A DNA stretch of 13,341 nt from Verrucomicrobiales bacterium (GCA_023253575.1 JALRGB010000251.1:1-13341); one strand, 5' to 3'; shown: positions 1 through 7,246, numbered from the stretch's first letter. A program made the numbers and translations. Notes: generated from the sequence alone by a model not told the origin.

Positions 1-11
1 GCCACTGCCCG

Positions 12-728
12 ATGCCTGTTTCTGAAATTCATTCTCGCGCTGAGGAGCCGCTCCCAGCGGCTTCTTCTGTGGACAAAGCCTCCTCGGCAACGGGAGGTCT
101 GGGGTGGTTGTGGGCGGGTCTCGGCTTGTCCGTGGTCATCATCGCTGGGGGTGCGGTGGCGTGGCTGCTGCTGGTTCGTCCGGCGGAGAAAGCGGCCGGG
201 GGATTGCGCGACACTGTGGTCGAGGCGCTTGAAACCATCACTGGCGAGCAGTTCACCGTGGCGTCGAACACGATCACTCTGCAGAAGGCGGCCATTGCCG
301 AGTTTAACGTCATTCAACGCAAAGCGCAGACGATGATCAAGATGGAAACAACCGTGTTCGGGAGCAAAGCGACGCTCATCCTGCGGGGAGATTTTATCGT
401 CAAGGCTGGTTATGACCTGAGTAAGCCACTGACAGTGACCGTGGATGAGGCCACCGGTGAAGTGAAGGCGGATTTTCCCCCGGCCACTATCACCAGCGTC
501 GAGTTGAAGAACTACGAAGTTTTTTTCTCTGACAATGGCCTCATCAACAAAATCACTCCGGAACATCAGGAATTGGCCACTCGTCAGATGCTGGCTCAAG
601 CGCGCCTTGATGCGGAACAATCAGACCTTAAAGCAGAGGCGGAAACACAGTTGCAAACTCGTCTCAAGGATTTGTTGGGAAGTGAGGCCACCAAGATTAT
701 GGTGCGCGAAACCCAGCTCTTGCCCTGA
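12..728 (+). CDS. DUF4230 family membrane-anchored protein
   Basis: 238 residues. A low-complexity Ser/Ala/Glu-rich N-terminus (1-28) is followed by one strong transmembrane segment at about 32-55, then a soluble domain. The domain has the DUF4230 layout: a beta-rich part with FGSKATLILRGDFIVKAGYDL (about 116-136), the LPPA-like element FPPATITSVEL (about 155-165), and a C-terminal helical, Glu/Gln-rich part (about 182-235) that could form a coiled coil. The function of DUF4230 proteins is not established. The topology suggests a short cytoplasmic tail and a large outer domain, but this is inferred. The frame stays open to the window edge upstream of the ATG, so the true start could lie further left. 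It ends 130 bp before the glycyl-tRNA synthetase gene on the same strand. Family assignment rests on pattern recognition of the domain and is fairly secure. Confidence 0.72.
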   Translation: MPVSEIHSRAEEPLPAASSVDKASSATGGLGWLWAGLGLSVVIIAGGAVAWLLLVRPAEKAAGGLRDTVVEALETITGEQFTVASNTITLQKAAIAEFNVIQRKAQTMIKMETTVFGSKATLILRGDFIVKAGYDLSKPLTVTVDEATGEVKADFPPATITSVELKNYEVFFSDNGLINKITPEHQELATRQMLAQARLDAEQSDLKAEAETQLQTRLKDLLGSEATKIMVRETQLLP

Positions 729-800
729 AAAAAGGAACGACGCGTCGGGTTTCCGGTTTCCGGTCACCTGTTTCTGCGCTTGACTTGTTTTCCGCGGGCG

Positions 801-839
801 AGGGGACCCGGGCCCCTGATCGTCTCCCCTATTTTCTTG
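801..839 (+). terminator. weak hairpin with U-rich tail before glyQS
   Basis: AGGGGA (801-806) pairs perfectly with TCCCCT (825-830), and ATTTTCTT follows at once (831-838). The 18-nt loop is GC-rich and contains CCCGGGCCCC, so an alternative inner fold GGGG/CCCC is possible. It could end transcription from the DUF4230 gene, but it also lies only 20 bases before the synthetase start, where a leader structure is equally possible. The short stem and long loop make this a low-confidence call. Confidence 0.25.
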
Positions 840-858
840 CATCCACCCCACCATTTTT

Positions 859-2637
859 ATGAGCGCAGCTACCAAAGAACCACTCCTGATGGAAAAAATT
901 GTCAGCCTCTGCAAGCGCCGGGGATTTATTTTCCAATCATCTGAAATTTATGGAGGGTGTGGCGGTGTTTGGGACTACGGTCCGCTGGGGGCGGAATTGA
1001 AGCGCAACTTGCGGGACGCGTGGTGGCGCACCATGACCCGTGACCGCGATGATGTGCTGGGATTGGACGCCAGCATTTTGATGAACCCGGCGATCTGGAA
1101 AGCCTCGGGTCATGTGGATACTTTTGCTGATTTGATGCGCGAGTGCACGCTTACGAACAAGCGAGTGCGCGCTGATCATGTGGACCCTCAATCGGGAACA
1201 GCGATGCGTTTTTCGGGTGCGGAATCGCCGACGGGGTGGAAGAGCGCGCGTGTGATTGAGGCATTGCTGAAGAATGGCGAGCATATTGAGAGTTTCCGCA
1301 AGCGGGTCCGGGCGTTCATAGCGCAGAATGCGGGCGAGAGTGCGGGAGCGGCCGAGCTCATTGTTTTGCTAGGGGAGGAGAAGATTGAGGTAGTGGAGGA
1401 TTCGGTGGATTTTCATCCTGAAACGGGCGGGCGTCTGAACGAAGCGAGGCCGTTTAATTTGATGCTGCGCACATTTCTTGGGCCGACGGCGACGGAGGCG
1501 GATGTGACGTATCTCCGGCCGGAAACGGCGCAGGCGATTTTTGCTCAATTTAAAAATGTGCTCGATTCCAGCCGCATCAAAGTTCCATTCGGAATCTGCC
1601 AGATCGGCAAAGCCTTTCGGAACGAAGTGACGCCGAAGAATTTCACTTTTCGATCGCGGGAATTCGAGCAAATGGAACTCGAGTTTTTCATCAAGCCGGA
1701 TGAGGCCATTGAGGCGGTGCACGGCCGGGTGGCGGTGTATGCTGAGGGGGTTGACTTGTCGGTTCCGCAGGATGACTGGGGCTGGGAGATGTGGCATCGC
1801 TACTGGGTAGATCAGCGCACGAAATTCTACAACGGCATTGGTCTGAGCACTGATGTGCTTGATTACCATTGGCAAACGAAAGAGGAGCTCGCTCATTACG
1901 CGCGCGCTTGTGTTGATATCCTGTGTCAGTTTCCCTTTGGGACGGAAGAGCTTGAGGGGATTGCTGCCCGCGGTGATTTCGATCTCTCGGCTCACCAAAA
2001 ACACAGTGGCAAACCGCAGGAGTTTTTTGACGAACCGCTGAAAATGGCGGTTGCGGCATGGGATGACGCGCGCCGATCGGCCTTCGTCGAGAAAAAGCTG
2101 GCTGAGCAGCGGGACAAGGGGGCGCAGGGACTTCCTGAGGAGGAGACGCGTCATTGGTGCGAGCGGTTTTTCAAGGGCAATTATGTACCGCATGTTATCG
2201 AGCCGTCGGCCGGTCTGGATCGCCTTGCCCTCGCGATTTTGTGCACGGCTTTCTGCGAAGAAGTCAAAACGGACGACAAAGGGAAGAGTGAAACGATCAC
2301 CGTGCTGCGCCTCCACCCTCGGGTGGCCCCGATCAAAGTTGGCATTTTTCCGCTGCTCAAAAACAAGCCTGAACTCGTGGCCAAAGCGCGCGAAGTCCAT
2401 GCCCTGCTCCGAAAATCCATGGTGTGTTTCTATGACGAGACCGCCAGCATCGGCCGCCGCTATGCTCGCCAAGATGAAGTGGGCACGCCCTTTGGCGTGA
2501 CTGTTGATTTCGAGACCCTCGGGGAACAAGGGCCGGAGTTGCAGGACACAGTGACCGTCCGCGAGCGCGATGGAGGCGCCCAGCATCGCATCAAAATCAG
2601 CGATCTGCCAGCATGGCTGGCGCAGCGGCTGGCGTGA
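859..2637 (+). CDS. glyQS: glycyl-tRNA synthetase (single-chain, class II)
   Basis: 592 residues. Charges tRNA-Gly with glycine using ATP in the cytoplasm, as the alpha2 dimeric type unrelated to the alpha2beta2 GlyQ/GlyS enzyme. The N-terminal active-site start is RRGFIFQSSEIYGG..GVWDYGPLG (20-44). Motif 2 is FRNEVTPKNFTFRSREFEQMELEFF (253-277). Motif 3 is VIEPSAGLDRLALAIL (446-461). The C-terminal anticodon-binding domain runs from about 483 to 592 (RLHPRVAPIKVGIFPL, later YARQDEVGTPFGVTVDFETL). It is longer than typical bacterial versions (about 460-510), with extra sequence at about 110-195 and 405-435. In relatives the early insertion carries two CxxC pairs (CxxCxxRxRADH and CPxCGG). Here they read CTLTNKRVRADH (96-107) and HPETGG (186-191), so a four-Cys zinc site is not preserved. 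The start at 859 fits the family N-terminus, and no Shine-Dalgarno is evident. Its end converges on the nagB-like gene. Confidence 0.97.
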   Translation: MSAATKEPLLMEKIVSLCKRRGFIFQSSEIYGGCGGVWDYGPLGAELKRNLRDAWWRTMTRDRDDVLGLDASILMNPAIWKASGHVDTFADLMRECTLTNKRVRADHVDPQSGTAMRFSGAESPTGWKSARVIEALLKNGEHIESFRKRVRAFIAQNAGESAGAAELIVLLGEEKIEVVEDSVDFHPETGGRLNEARPFNLMLRTFLGPTATEADVTYLRPETAQAIFAQFKNVLDSSRIKVPFGICQIGKAFRNEVTPKNFTFRSREFEQMELEFFIKPDEAIEAVHGRVAVYAEGVDLSVPQDDWGWEMWHRYWVDQRTKFYNGIGLSTDVLDYHWQTKEELAHYARACVDILCQFPFGTEELEGIAARGDFDLSAHQKHSGKPQEFFDEPLKMAVAAWDDARRSAFVEKKLAEQRDKGAQGLPEEETRHWCERFFKGNYVPHVIEPSAGLDRLALAILCTAFCEEVKTDDKGKSETITVLRLHPRVAPIKVGIFPLLKNKPELVAKAREVHALLRKSMVCFYDETASIGRRYARQDEVGTPFGVTVDFETLGEQGPELQDTVTVRERDGGAQHRIKISDLPAWLAQRLA

Positions 2638-2670
2638 TGAACGTCTTGTCTGGTCGGCGGCTGGCGTGAT
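2615..2670. repeat. 14-bp direct repeat across the glyQS stop codon
   Basis: GCGGCTGGCGTGAT occurs at 2625-2638, covering the TGA stop of glyQS, and again exactly at 2657-2670, 32 bases downstream. The core GGCTGGCG also occurs a third time at 2615-2622. The second copy lies in the 45-bp gap between two convergent genes. This looks like a small local duplication at the gene end. No function is evident. Confidence 0.6.
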
Positions 2671-2682
2671 CGCTGGTCGCCT

Positions 2683-3495
2683 TCACCCTCCTGTTGTTTC
2701 CGGCCTGACCGCAGGGATGGTTGGCTGCGTCAGCGATGTGCACAGAGCAGCTGAAGCCGGGTCTAAAATCACATGGCAGCAGCCATGTTGGCGTAAAATC
2801 GAGGCTGGGACCAGTGGTGAGATGGGGCCTTCAAGGCTGTCGCGGACGGCGATGGCCTTGCGTTGGTCGGGTACGGTGACGACTAGTGCTCTGCTTTTGA
2901 GGAGTTGCCGAATGCTCATGCTCAGAGCTTTGCGGGGCACGGCCTCGAGTGTGGGAAACCATCCTTCACCCAGTTGCTGGCGGCGGCAGGCGTCATCGAG
3001 TTCCACGACCAGATAAGGTTCTTCGGTGGTGAAGTCAGCGGGAGGGTCGTTAAAGGCGAGATGTGCATTTTCCCCGATGCCGATCATGGCGACATCAATT
3101 TGTTCCTCCGAGATGAGCCGCCCCATGCGGGCACACTCGGCGGCTGGATCAGCGGCTTCTCCATCCAGATAATGAAAGCCCCTGACTGGCACCGGCAGAC
3201 GCGCTTGAAAGCGCTCCCATAAGTACCGCCGGAATGACGCTGGATGCGTCACGGGCAGGCCGAGATATTCGTCCAGATGAAAAAACGTCACCTTCTCCCA
3301 TGCCAGCCCGGGGGCGGCCGCCAAAGCGTGCAACATGGACGCCTGCGAGGCCCCGGTGGCCAGAATCACCGACGCCCAGCCACGTTGAGCCACCGCCGCA
3401 CGCATCATCGACGCCCCCAGCTCAGCCGCTCGAAGGCCCGCGGCCGCGGCATCCGGCGCGCACTCCACTCGACAACCTTCAGAAATAAAGCTCAT
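2683..3495 (-). CDS. nagB: glucosamine-6-phosphate deaminase family protein
   Basis: 270 residues, the normal size for the family. Expected reaction: glucosamine 6-phosphate to fructose 6-phosphate plus ammonia, in the cytoplasm, feeding amino sugars into glycolysis. Visible motifs are the phosphate-binding loop LATGASQASM (45-54), the catalytic acid in FHLDEYLG (72-79, Asp75), the catalytic His in GIGENAHLAFNDPP (139-152, His145), and the C-terminal VPDQRKAIAVRDSLEGPISP. Compared with E. coli NagB (GNDGHIAFNEP), Asp141 is Asn and Glu148 is Asp. Asn at the first position is common in relatives, but the Glu to Asp change is less usual. A 6-phosphogluconolactonase-like or other sugar-phosphate role therefore cannot be fully excluded. 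There is no nagA, nagE or other amino-sugar gene beside it. It is convergent with glyQS (45-bp gap) and divergent from the pilin gene. No Shine-Dalgarno is seen before the ATG at 3495. Confidence 0.88.
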   Translation of the reverse strand: MSFISEGCRVECAPDAAAAGLRAAELGASMMRAAVAQRGWASVILATGASQASMLHALAAAPGLAWEKVTFFHLDEYLGLPVTHPASFRRYLWERFQARLPVPVRGFHYLDGEAADPAAECARMGRLISEEQIDVAMIGIGENAHLAFNDPPADFTTEEPYLVVELDDACRRQQLGEGWFPTLEAVPRKALSMSIRQLLKSRALVVTVPDQRKAIAVRDSLEGPISPLVPASILRQHGCCHVILDPASAALCTSLTQPTIPAVRPETTGG

Positions 3496-3694
3496 GGGGC
3501 CAAGCGTCGCTCATCAGAATGATTTTTTAAAATGCTCTTGAACATATTTTCGGCCGGGAGTTTGATTGGAGTTGCTGATTCTAGGGGGATTCCTTACGCT
3601 TCGGTGACGGTTGATTGGAAGCCGGAATGTCCGGGCCGAGAAAGCCGCCTTGATTAGAACATAAAATAATAATAGCATATAAACCCATAACTCA
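3496..3694. promoter_or_regulatory. divergent spacer between nagB-like and pilin genes
   Basis: 199 bp with no gene, which must hold the promoters of both flanking divergent genes. TTGATTGGA occurs twice in the same orientation (3562-3570 and 3611-3619), and TTGATT recurs at 3650-3655. The third copy could act as a -35 box, with TAGCAT (3673-3678) as -10 after a 17-base spacer, putting transcription start about ten bases before the pilin ATG. On the other strand there is an A/T-rich stretch at 3523-3550 suitable for a nagB promoter. Box matches are imperfect. Confidence 0.35.
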
Positions 3695-4378
3695 ATGAAA
3701 ATCAACAAACAGTCGAATAAAGGGTTCACCCTAGTCGAGCTGCTCGTGGTCATCTCGATCATCGCGCTGCTCGCTTCGGTCGCTCTTCCGGTCATGAACA
3801 CGGCTCGGATGAGTGCCGCGGTCACTACCTCCACGCTGCAGGCGGGTGGTATTCACAAGGCCCTCATGTTGTACGCAAATGACAACGAAGGGACATTCCC
3901 CATTGCGGAAAACAGCGCCAATGACGCCTTCCGCAAAATGTTCCCCGACCAGCTGCAGGAAGAAAAACCATTTTACGTGCAGAATTCAGCTTGGCACGCG
4001 AGCTCCAAGGGCGGCAAAGGACCAGATGGTGACATCGGCAACAAACCCGACTTCGCCCAGTGTCTGGAGCGTGGTGAAAACCATTGGGCTTACCTCAGCG
4101 GTCTGAATACGACTTCGACCTCCAATCTGCCTTTGTTGGCGGACGGCTTCTCGGAGCAGAAAGGACAATACACCGACGTGCCGAACAAGAAAGGTGGCGT
4201 CTGGAAAGGCACGAAAGCTATCATCGTGTACGTGAGCGGCGCCGCCAAAGCGGAGTCTATCAAGTCCGCCGATAACTTCAAAGTGATGGCGACCCGCGGT
4301 GGTCAGAAGGTTGAGCTTTTCTCCACTGGTTACAGCGAAGAAATCGACCAGAACAATCTCTTCAATCCTGAAGAGTAG
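3695..4378 (+). CDS. type IV pilin-like / pseudopilin (prepilin N-terminal methylation motif)
   Basis: 227 residues. The N-terminus is a short basic leader (MKINKQSNK) and then GFTLVELLVVISIIALLASVALP, with the prepilin peptidase cut expected after Gly10, Phe as new residue 1 and Glu at +5. The hydrophobic helix spans about 11-31. After it comes a moderately conserved segment (ALMLYANDNEGTFP, 51-64) that is typical of the G-type pseudopilin-like proteins found in many copies in Verrucomicrobiota and Planctomycetes. The C-terminal domain (65-227) is Gly/Lys/Asn-rich and I do not recognise a specific subfamily. No secretion or pilus machinery gene is nearby, so it must use components encoded elsewhere. 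It is followed by a strong terminator, which suggests a single-gene transcript. Confidence 0.88.
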   Translation: MKINKQSNKGFTLVELLVVISIIALLASVALPVMNTARMSAAVTTSTLQAGGIHKALMLYANDNEGTFPIAENSANDAFRKMFPDQLQEEKPFYVQNSAWHASSKGGKGPDGDIGNKPDFAQCLERGENHWAYLSGLNTTSTSNLPLLADGFSEQKGQYTDVPNKKGGVWKGTKAIIVYVSGAAKAESIKSADNFKVMATRGGQKVELFSTGYSEEIDQNNLFNPEE

Positions 4379-4406
4379 TCTGGACTGCGCTTGATTGTCA
4401 CGATGG

Positions 4407-4441
4407 CCCGGTCTCCCGATGAGGGGACCGGGTCTTTTCTT
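4407..4441 (+). terminator. intrinsic terminator after the pilin gene
   Basis: CCCGGTCTCC (4407-4416) pairs with GGGGACCGGG (4423-4432) over 10 bp with a single T-G wobble, around a 6-nt loop, and TCTTTTCTT follows (4433-4441). This is the best intrinsic terminator in the window. It lies 29 bp after the pilin stop and only nine bases before the ribonuclease HII start codon. Confidence 0.82.
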
Positions 4442-4449
4442 GAATCCTT

Positions 4450-5067
4450 ATGGCATGCACATTGGAGTATGAGCGGGCGCACTGGCTGGCGGGAGCCCGG
4501 TGGGTGGCGGGTGTGGACGAGGTGGGGCGCGGCTGTCTGGCGGGTCCGGTGGTGGCGGCGGCGGTGGTGCTTCCTTTTGATTTTTGTCACTCGGTTCTCA
4601 ATGATTCCAAGAAGCTGACCCCGGCGCGGAGAGAGCGGATTTTTGGCGAGCTACAAGCTGACGCGCGGGTATGGATTGGCATCGGGTCCGCTGATGTTGA
4701 GGAGATCGACCGTTTGAATATTTTGCGGGCGTCTCATTTGGCGATGGAGCGTGCGGTGCGGGCGTTGCCGGAGCGGCCTTGCGCTTTGTTGGTTGATGGC
4801 CTGCCCATGGTGCCATTTCCTTTTGTTCATCAAGCTGTTGTCGGTGGGGATGCGCTGAGTTTGTCCATTGCTGCGGCGAGTGTTATCGCGAAGGTGACTC
4901 GGGATCGATTGATGACAGCGGCCGACCAGCAATTTCCGGGTTATGGTTTTGACCGGCACAAAGGTTATGGAACGGCGGCCCATCTGGCGGCGCTTGCGTC
5001 GCTCGGGGTGACTCCTCTTCACCGGCGCAGTTTCGCTCCGGTGAGGCAGCTTATGTTGCCGCTCTGA
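4450..5067 (+). CDS. rnhB: ribonuclease HII
   Basis: 205 residues, standard family length. It cuts the RNA strand of RNA-DNA hybrids, including single ribonucleotides in DNA, in the cytoplasm. Family motifs are in order: AGVDEVGRGCLAGPVVAAAV (20-39, with catalytic Asp23 and Glu24), LNDSKKLTPARRE (50-62), LLVDGLP (113-119, Asp116), VVGGDALSLSIAAASVIAKVTRD (130-152, Asp134), the substrate-binding HKGYGTAAH (170-178), and the terminal HRRSF. All four catalytic acids are present. The N-terminal LEYERA..AGARWVAGVDE matches the usual family start and supports the ATG at 4450. No Shine-Dalgarno is seen, and the preceding terminator leaves no room for a promoter between it and the ATG. Transcription therefore either reads through or starts upstream of the hairpin. 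Confidence 0.96.
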   Translation: MACTLEYERAHWLAGARWVAGVDEVGRGCLAGPVVAAAVVLPFDFCHSVLNDSKKLTPARRERIFGELQADARVWIGIGSADVEEIDRLNILRASHLAMERAVRALPERPCALLVDGLPMVPFPFVHQAVVGGDALSLSIAAASVIAKVTRDRLMTAADQQFPGYGFDRHKGYGTAAHLAALASLGVTPLHRRSFAPVRQLMLPL

Positions 5068-5348
5068 TTTTAGGCTCGGCGCTCATTTCAGGCCGGAGAC
5101 GGGGTGCGCTCTGCGCGCGGTCTCACGGGTAGTGGTGTCGGGCAGGCGGGAGTTGTCGCCGAGGTGCTCATTTCCTTCATCAAGGCGAGGGTCAGGGCAT
5201 TTAAAAAATAATCGCGCAACAACTTCCCGCGCTCCGTGCTGAGAGGTGGGGTCGAATGGGGGCTGGAATCGCGTTTCATCGTCATTAAGACGTCGCGAGA
5301 CGGTGATTTATTGTAACTCTTCGCTAAAAATCGTATCGATTCATGCTG
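5068..5348. other. gap between convergent rnhB and 5'-nucleotidase-like genes
   Basis: 281 bp with no gene I can support. It contains an imperfect palindrome at 5096-5124 with outer arms GAGAC/GTCTC and inner GCGC/GCGC, which could fold in RNA from either strand but has no U-rich tail. The right half (about 5295-5345) is AT-rich. A 65-codon frame on the - strand (5088-5285) has no recognisable domain and no ribosome binding site, so I do not call it as a gene. Confidence 0.4.
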
Positions 5349-6926
5349 TTACCCAGCTGCCTCGATCGTGGCTGAGGACACGGTTCCATGTTTTTGGAAG
5401 AAATCGATCATGGCGTGGCGCGTTTCCAAGTGATGAAAGGTGGTTTCCGCCTCTGGCTGGCGCAGGATTGCCCGGAGGCGTGGGAGTCGTTCACCTGCCG
5501 ATTGGGCATCATAGCTATTAAAGGCGATGCGGTGGCGGTGGAATGGATCCAACGGTTGGCCTGCGGCATCGAGCAGCTCGGTGATTTTTGGGTTTTTTCT
5601 GGTCCCGGTGGTGCGCACGGTGAAGCCCATGAGATTCCGGCTGTTGCGTTCGCTGGTAAAGGCTTCCTCAAGGATGGCGACTATTTCGGTGTGAGTGAGC
5701 GAGCCGGTGACGACCCAGTTTTCATAGGGCATTAGGTTCCAGAGATCGGCCACGGATTTCGGGCCGGGCTCGAGGTCTTGATTGGAAAAAGAACCGTGCA
5801 GCACGCCGTCTACGGGCACGGCTCGGCTCAGCAGTGCTTCTTTGATGGCCTGGGCGATCAACTGTTCCTGTTGGCTGGGAGCGCCGGGTCCTGCTTTGGC
5901 TGAGAGCCGTCCCACGACCTGTCCAACAGGTTTATTCAACTCAGTTTCCGCGATGTCCAAATCCTCTTTGACGAGCGACAGCACGCCGGGATCGAGCGCA
6001 TATCTATCGTCCATCATGACGGTGAAGGGGCGTACGCTCAAAAGCTTGCCGCTCTCGACGTGGAAGGCGAGATCAAGCCGTCCGAGGTGGATTCCATGAT
6101 AGCCGGCTTGGGAATAGGGTACCCGGTGCGTCCGGGCGGTTGGAATGTCTTGATGCGTATGCCCGCCAATGAATGCATCCACATCTAGTACTTCCTTTGT
6201 CAGGTCTGAGACCCGGTTGGCAAAATCATCGCGAAGAAAATCCACGCTGCGCAAACCCATGTGCCCGGCGACAATAATGGCTTGGGCTCCGGCCGCTTTT
6301 AGTTCACGGACGGACGCCCGCACGGGTTCCAGGGGATCGAGAGCCTCGACATCTCGCAGGACTTGAGGTGTCAGCCAGCTGGCCAGTCCCGGTGTCACCG
6401 CGCCCACAATGCCAATTTTGATACCGCCCACCTCGCGCAGGAGATGCGGGGCCAGTCGTGCCAGTGGGCTGCCTTTTTCCTGATCACCGGCCGCCCGCCC
6501 TCCGAAACGAAGGTTTGCTGCCAGAATGGGGCAGGCGGCCTTGGCCATGGCCGCATCCAGTGCGTCGCGCCCCCAGTCAAAATCATGATTACCAAGGATC
6601 CAAGCGTCATAGTGGAGCGCATTGAGCAGGCTGACCATGACCTGCCCCTTCGAGCGCAGCCCCACCTCCGTTCCTTGATACAGGTCGCCGACATCCACGA
6701 GAAGATGGTGCGGTGATTCGGCGCGCCATTGTTTGATGACGGTGGCGCAACGGGCGAGGCCACCGACATGAACTAGTCCTTCGTACGATTGGGTCGGTAA
6801 AATATGTCCGTGAAGATCAGTCGTATGAAAAAGCGAAATCGTCCGCACCGACCCCGGAGTGAGCGCCGCCCATGAGGCAGGGGTGAGCATGGCTCCTGAG
6901 GTAGTGAGGAAACGGCGGCGATTCAT
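5349..6926 (-). CDS. exported metallophosphoesterase, 5'-nucleotidase family (UshA/SoxB-like)
   Basis: 525 residues. The N-terminus MNRRRFLTTSGAMLTPASWA is a twin-arginine (Tat) signal, so a folded metalloenzyme outside the cytoplasm is expected. The two-metal phosphoesterase core is complete: HTTDLHGHI (34-42; Asp37, His39), VDVGDLYQGT (77-86; Asp81), ILGNHDFDWG (110-119; Asn113, His114), AGHMG (220-224; His222) and IGGHTHQDIP (253-262; His256, His258). A 5_nucleotid_C-type domain follows (about 333-505). Where classical enzymes have an NGGGIR-like substrate loop, this protein has VLHGSFSNQDLEPG (375-388), although the later PF.N-like element is kept as MPYENWVV (399-406). It may therefore hydrolyse something other than 5'-nucleotides. 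It lies 50 bp downstream of the small cytochrome gene on the same strand and may be co-transcribed with it. Confidence 0.92.
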   Translation of the reverse strand: MNRRRFLTTSGAMLTPASWAALTPGSVRTISLFHTTDLHGHILPTQSYEGLVHVGGLARCATVIKQWRAESPHHLLVDVGDLYQGTEVGLRSKGQVMVSLLNALHYDAWILGNHDFDWGRDALDAAMAKAACPILAANLRFGGRAAGDQEKGSPLARLAPHLLREVGGIKIGIVGAVTPGLASWLTPQVLRDVEALDPLEPVRASVRELKAAGAQAIIVAGHMGLRSVDFLRDDFANRVSDLTKEVLDVDAFIGGHTHQDIPTARTHRVPYSQAGYHGIHLGRLDLAFHVESGKLLSVRPFTVMMDDRYALDPGVLSLVKEDLDIAETELNKPVGQVVGRLSAKAGPGAPSQQEQLIAQAIKEALLSRAVPVDGVLHGSFSNQDLEPGPKSVADLWNLMPYENWVVTGSLTHTEIVAILEEAFTSERNSRNLMGFTVRTTGTRKNPKITELLDAAGQPLDPFHRHRIAFNSYDAQSAGERLPRLRAILRQPEAETTFHHLETRHAMIDFFQKHGTVSSATIEAAG

Positions 6927-6960
6927 TGCCCCAACCCTAACCGCCCCGGGGGAATCAACA

Positions 6961-6974
6961 CCCGGTATTCCGGG
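6961..6974. repeat. short perfect hairpin between cytochrome and nucleotidase genes
   Basis: CCCGG-TATT-CCGGG is a 5-bp perfect inverted repeat with a 4-nt loop. It begins two bases past the cytochrome stop codon in the direction of transcription, in the 50-bp gap before the nucleotidase-like start at 6926. It lacks a clear U tract. It could be a processing or stability hairpin. Confidence 0.35.
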
Positions 6975-6976
6975 AT

Positions 6977-7246
6977 TTACTTATTACTCGAGCGAAGTCC
7001 GGTTTTTGAACGGCCGGCCAGAGTGGTTTCGCGCGTTGATAAGTTCAAGCGGCCGGGGCCCTCGGGGGACGCTCCCTGATGGCAGCTCAGACAATTCATT
7101 TCAAAAATCGGCTTCACTTCACTCTGGAAGAAGGCCTCGCTGTCCGTTAAGCTGTAGATGGACGGTATCGAACGACACGAAACCATCCCTGCTCCGGTGG
7201 AGAAGACGATACAAAAGGCCAACAACGAGGGTGTGATGAGGTTCAT
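6977..7246 (-). CDS. short c-type cytochrome, PSCyt1-like (possibly truncated)
   Basis: 89 residues. The N-terminal 1-24 is a hydrophobic export signal ending at GMVSC, a borderline lipobox. It is followed by FFQSEVKPIFEMNCLSCHQG (39-58) with one haem-attachment site, Cys52-x-x-Cys55-His56. The continuation GPGRLNLSTRETTLAGRSKTG (63-83) matches the conserved stretch after the CxxCH in the Planctomycete-type cytochrome C domain (G-L-R-L-D-x-R-x-x-x-L-x-G-G). Such domains usually sit at the start of proteins of several hundred residues with PSCyt2 and PSD1 domains. Here the frame stops just after this stretch (RSSNK), so the protein lacks the distal axial ligand region. It may be a gene remnant or a small stand-alone haem protein. 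AGGTGG directly before the ATG is a possible, tightly spaced ribosome binding site. It precedes the nucleotidase-like gene. Confidence 0.7.
   Translation of the reverse strand: MNLITPSLLAFCIVFSTGAGMVSCRSIPSIYSLTDSEAFFQSEVKPIFEMNCLSCHQGASPEGPGRLNLSTRETTLAGRSKTGLRSSNK

Noticed and set aside
1369..2586. 405-codon open frame on the - strand opposite glyQS
   Set aside because: It lies entirely inside an unmistakable glycyl-tRNA synthetase gene. The translation has no recognisable domain and follows from the GC-rich codon bias of the sense strand.
5096..5124. GAGAC...GTCTC palindrome as a terminator for rnhB
   Set aside because: The stem is interrupted and no U-rich tract follows on either strand, so it is not a convincing intrinsic terminator.
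5088..5285. 65-codon frame on the - strand in the rnhB/nucleotidase gap
   Set aside because: No ribosome binding site, no recognisable motif, and a Pro/Thr/Ser-rich end. Compatible with non-coding DNA.
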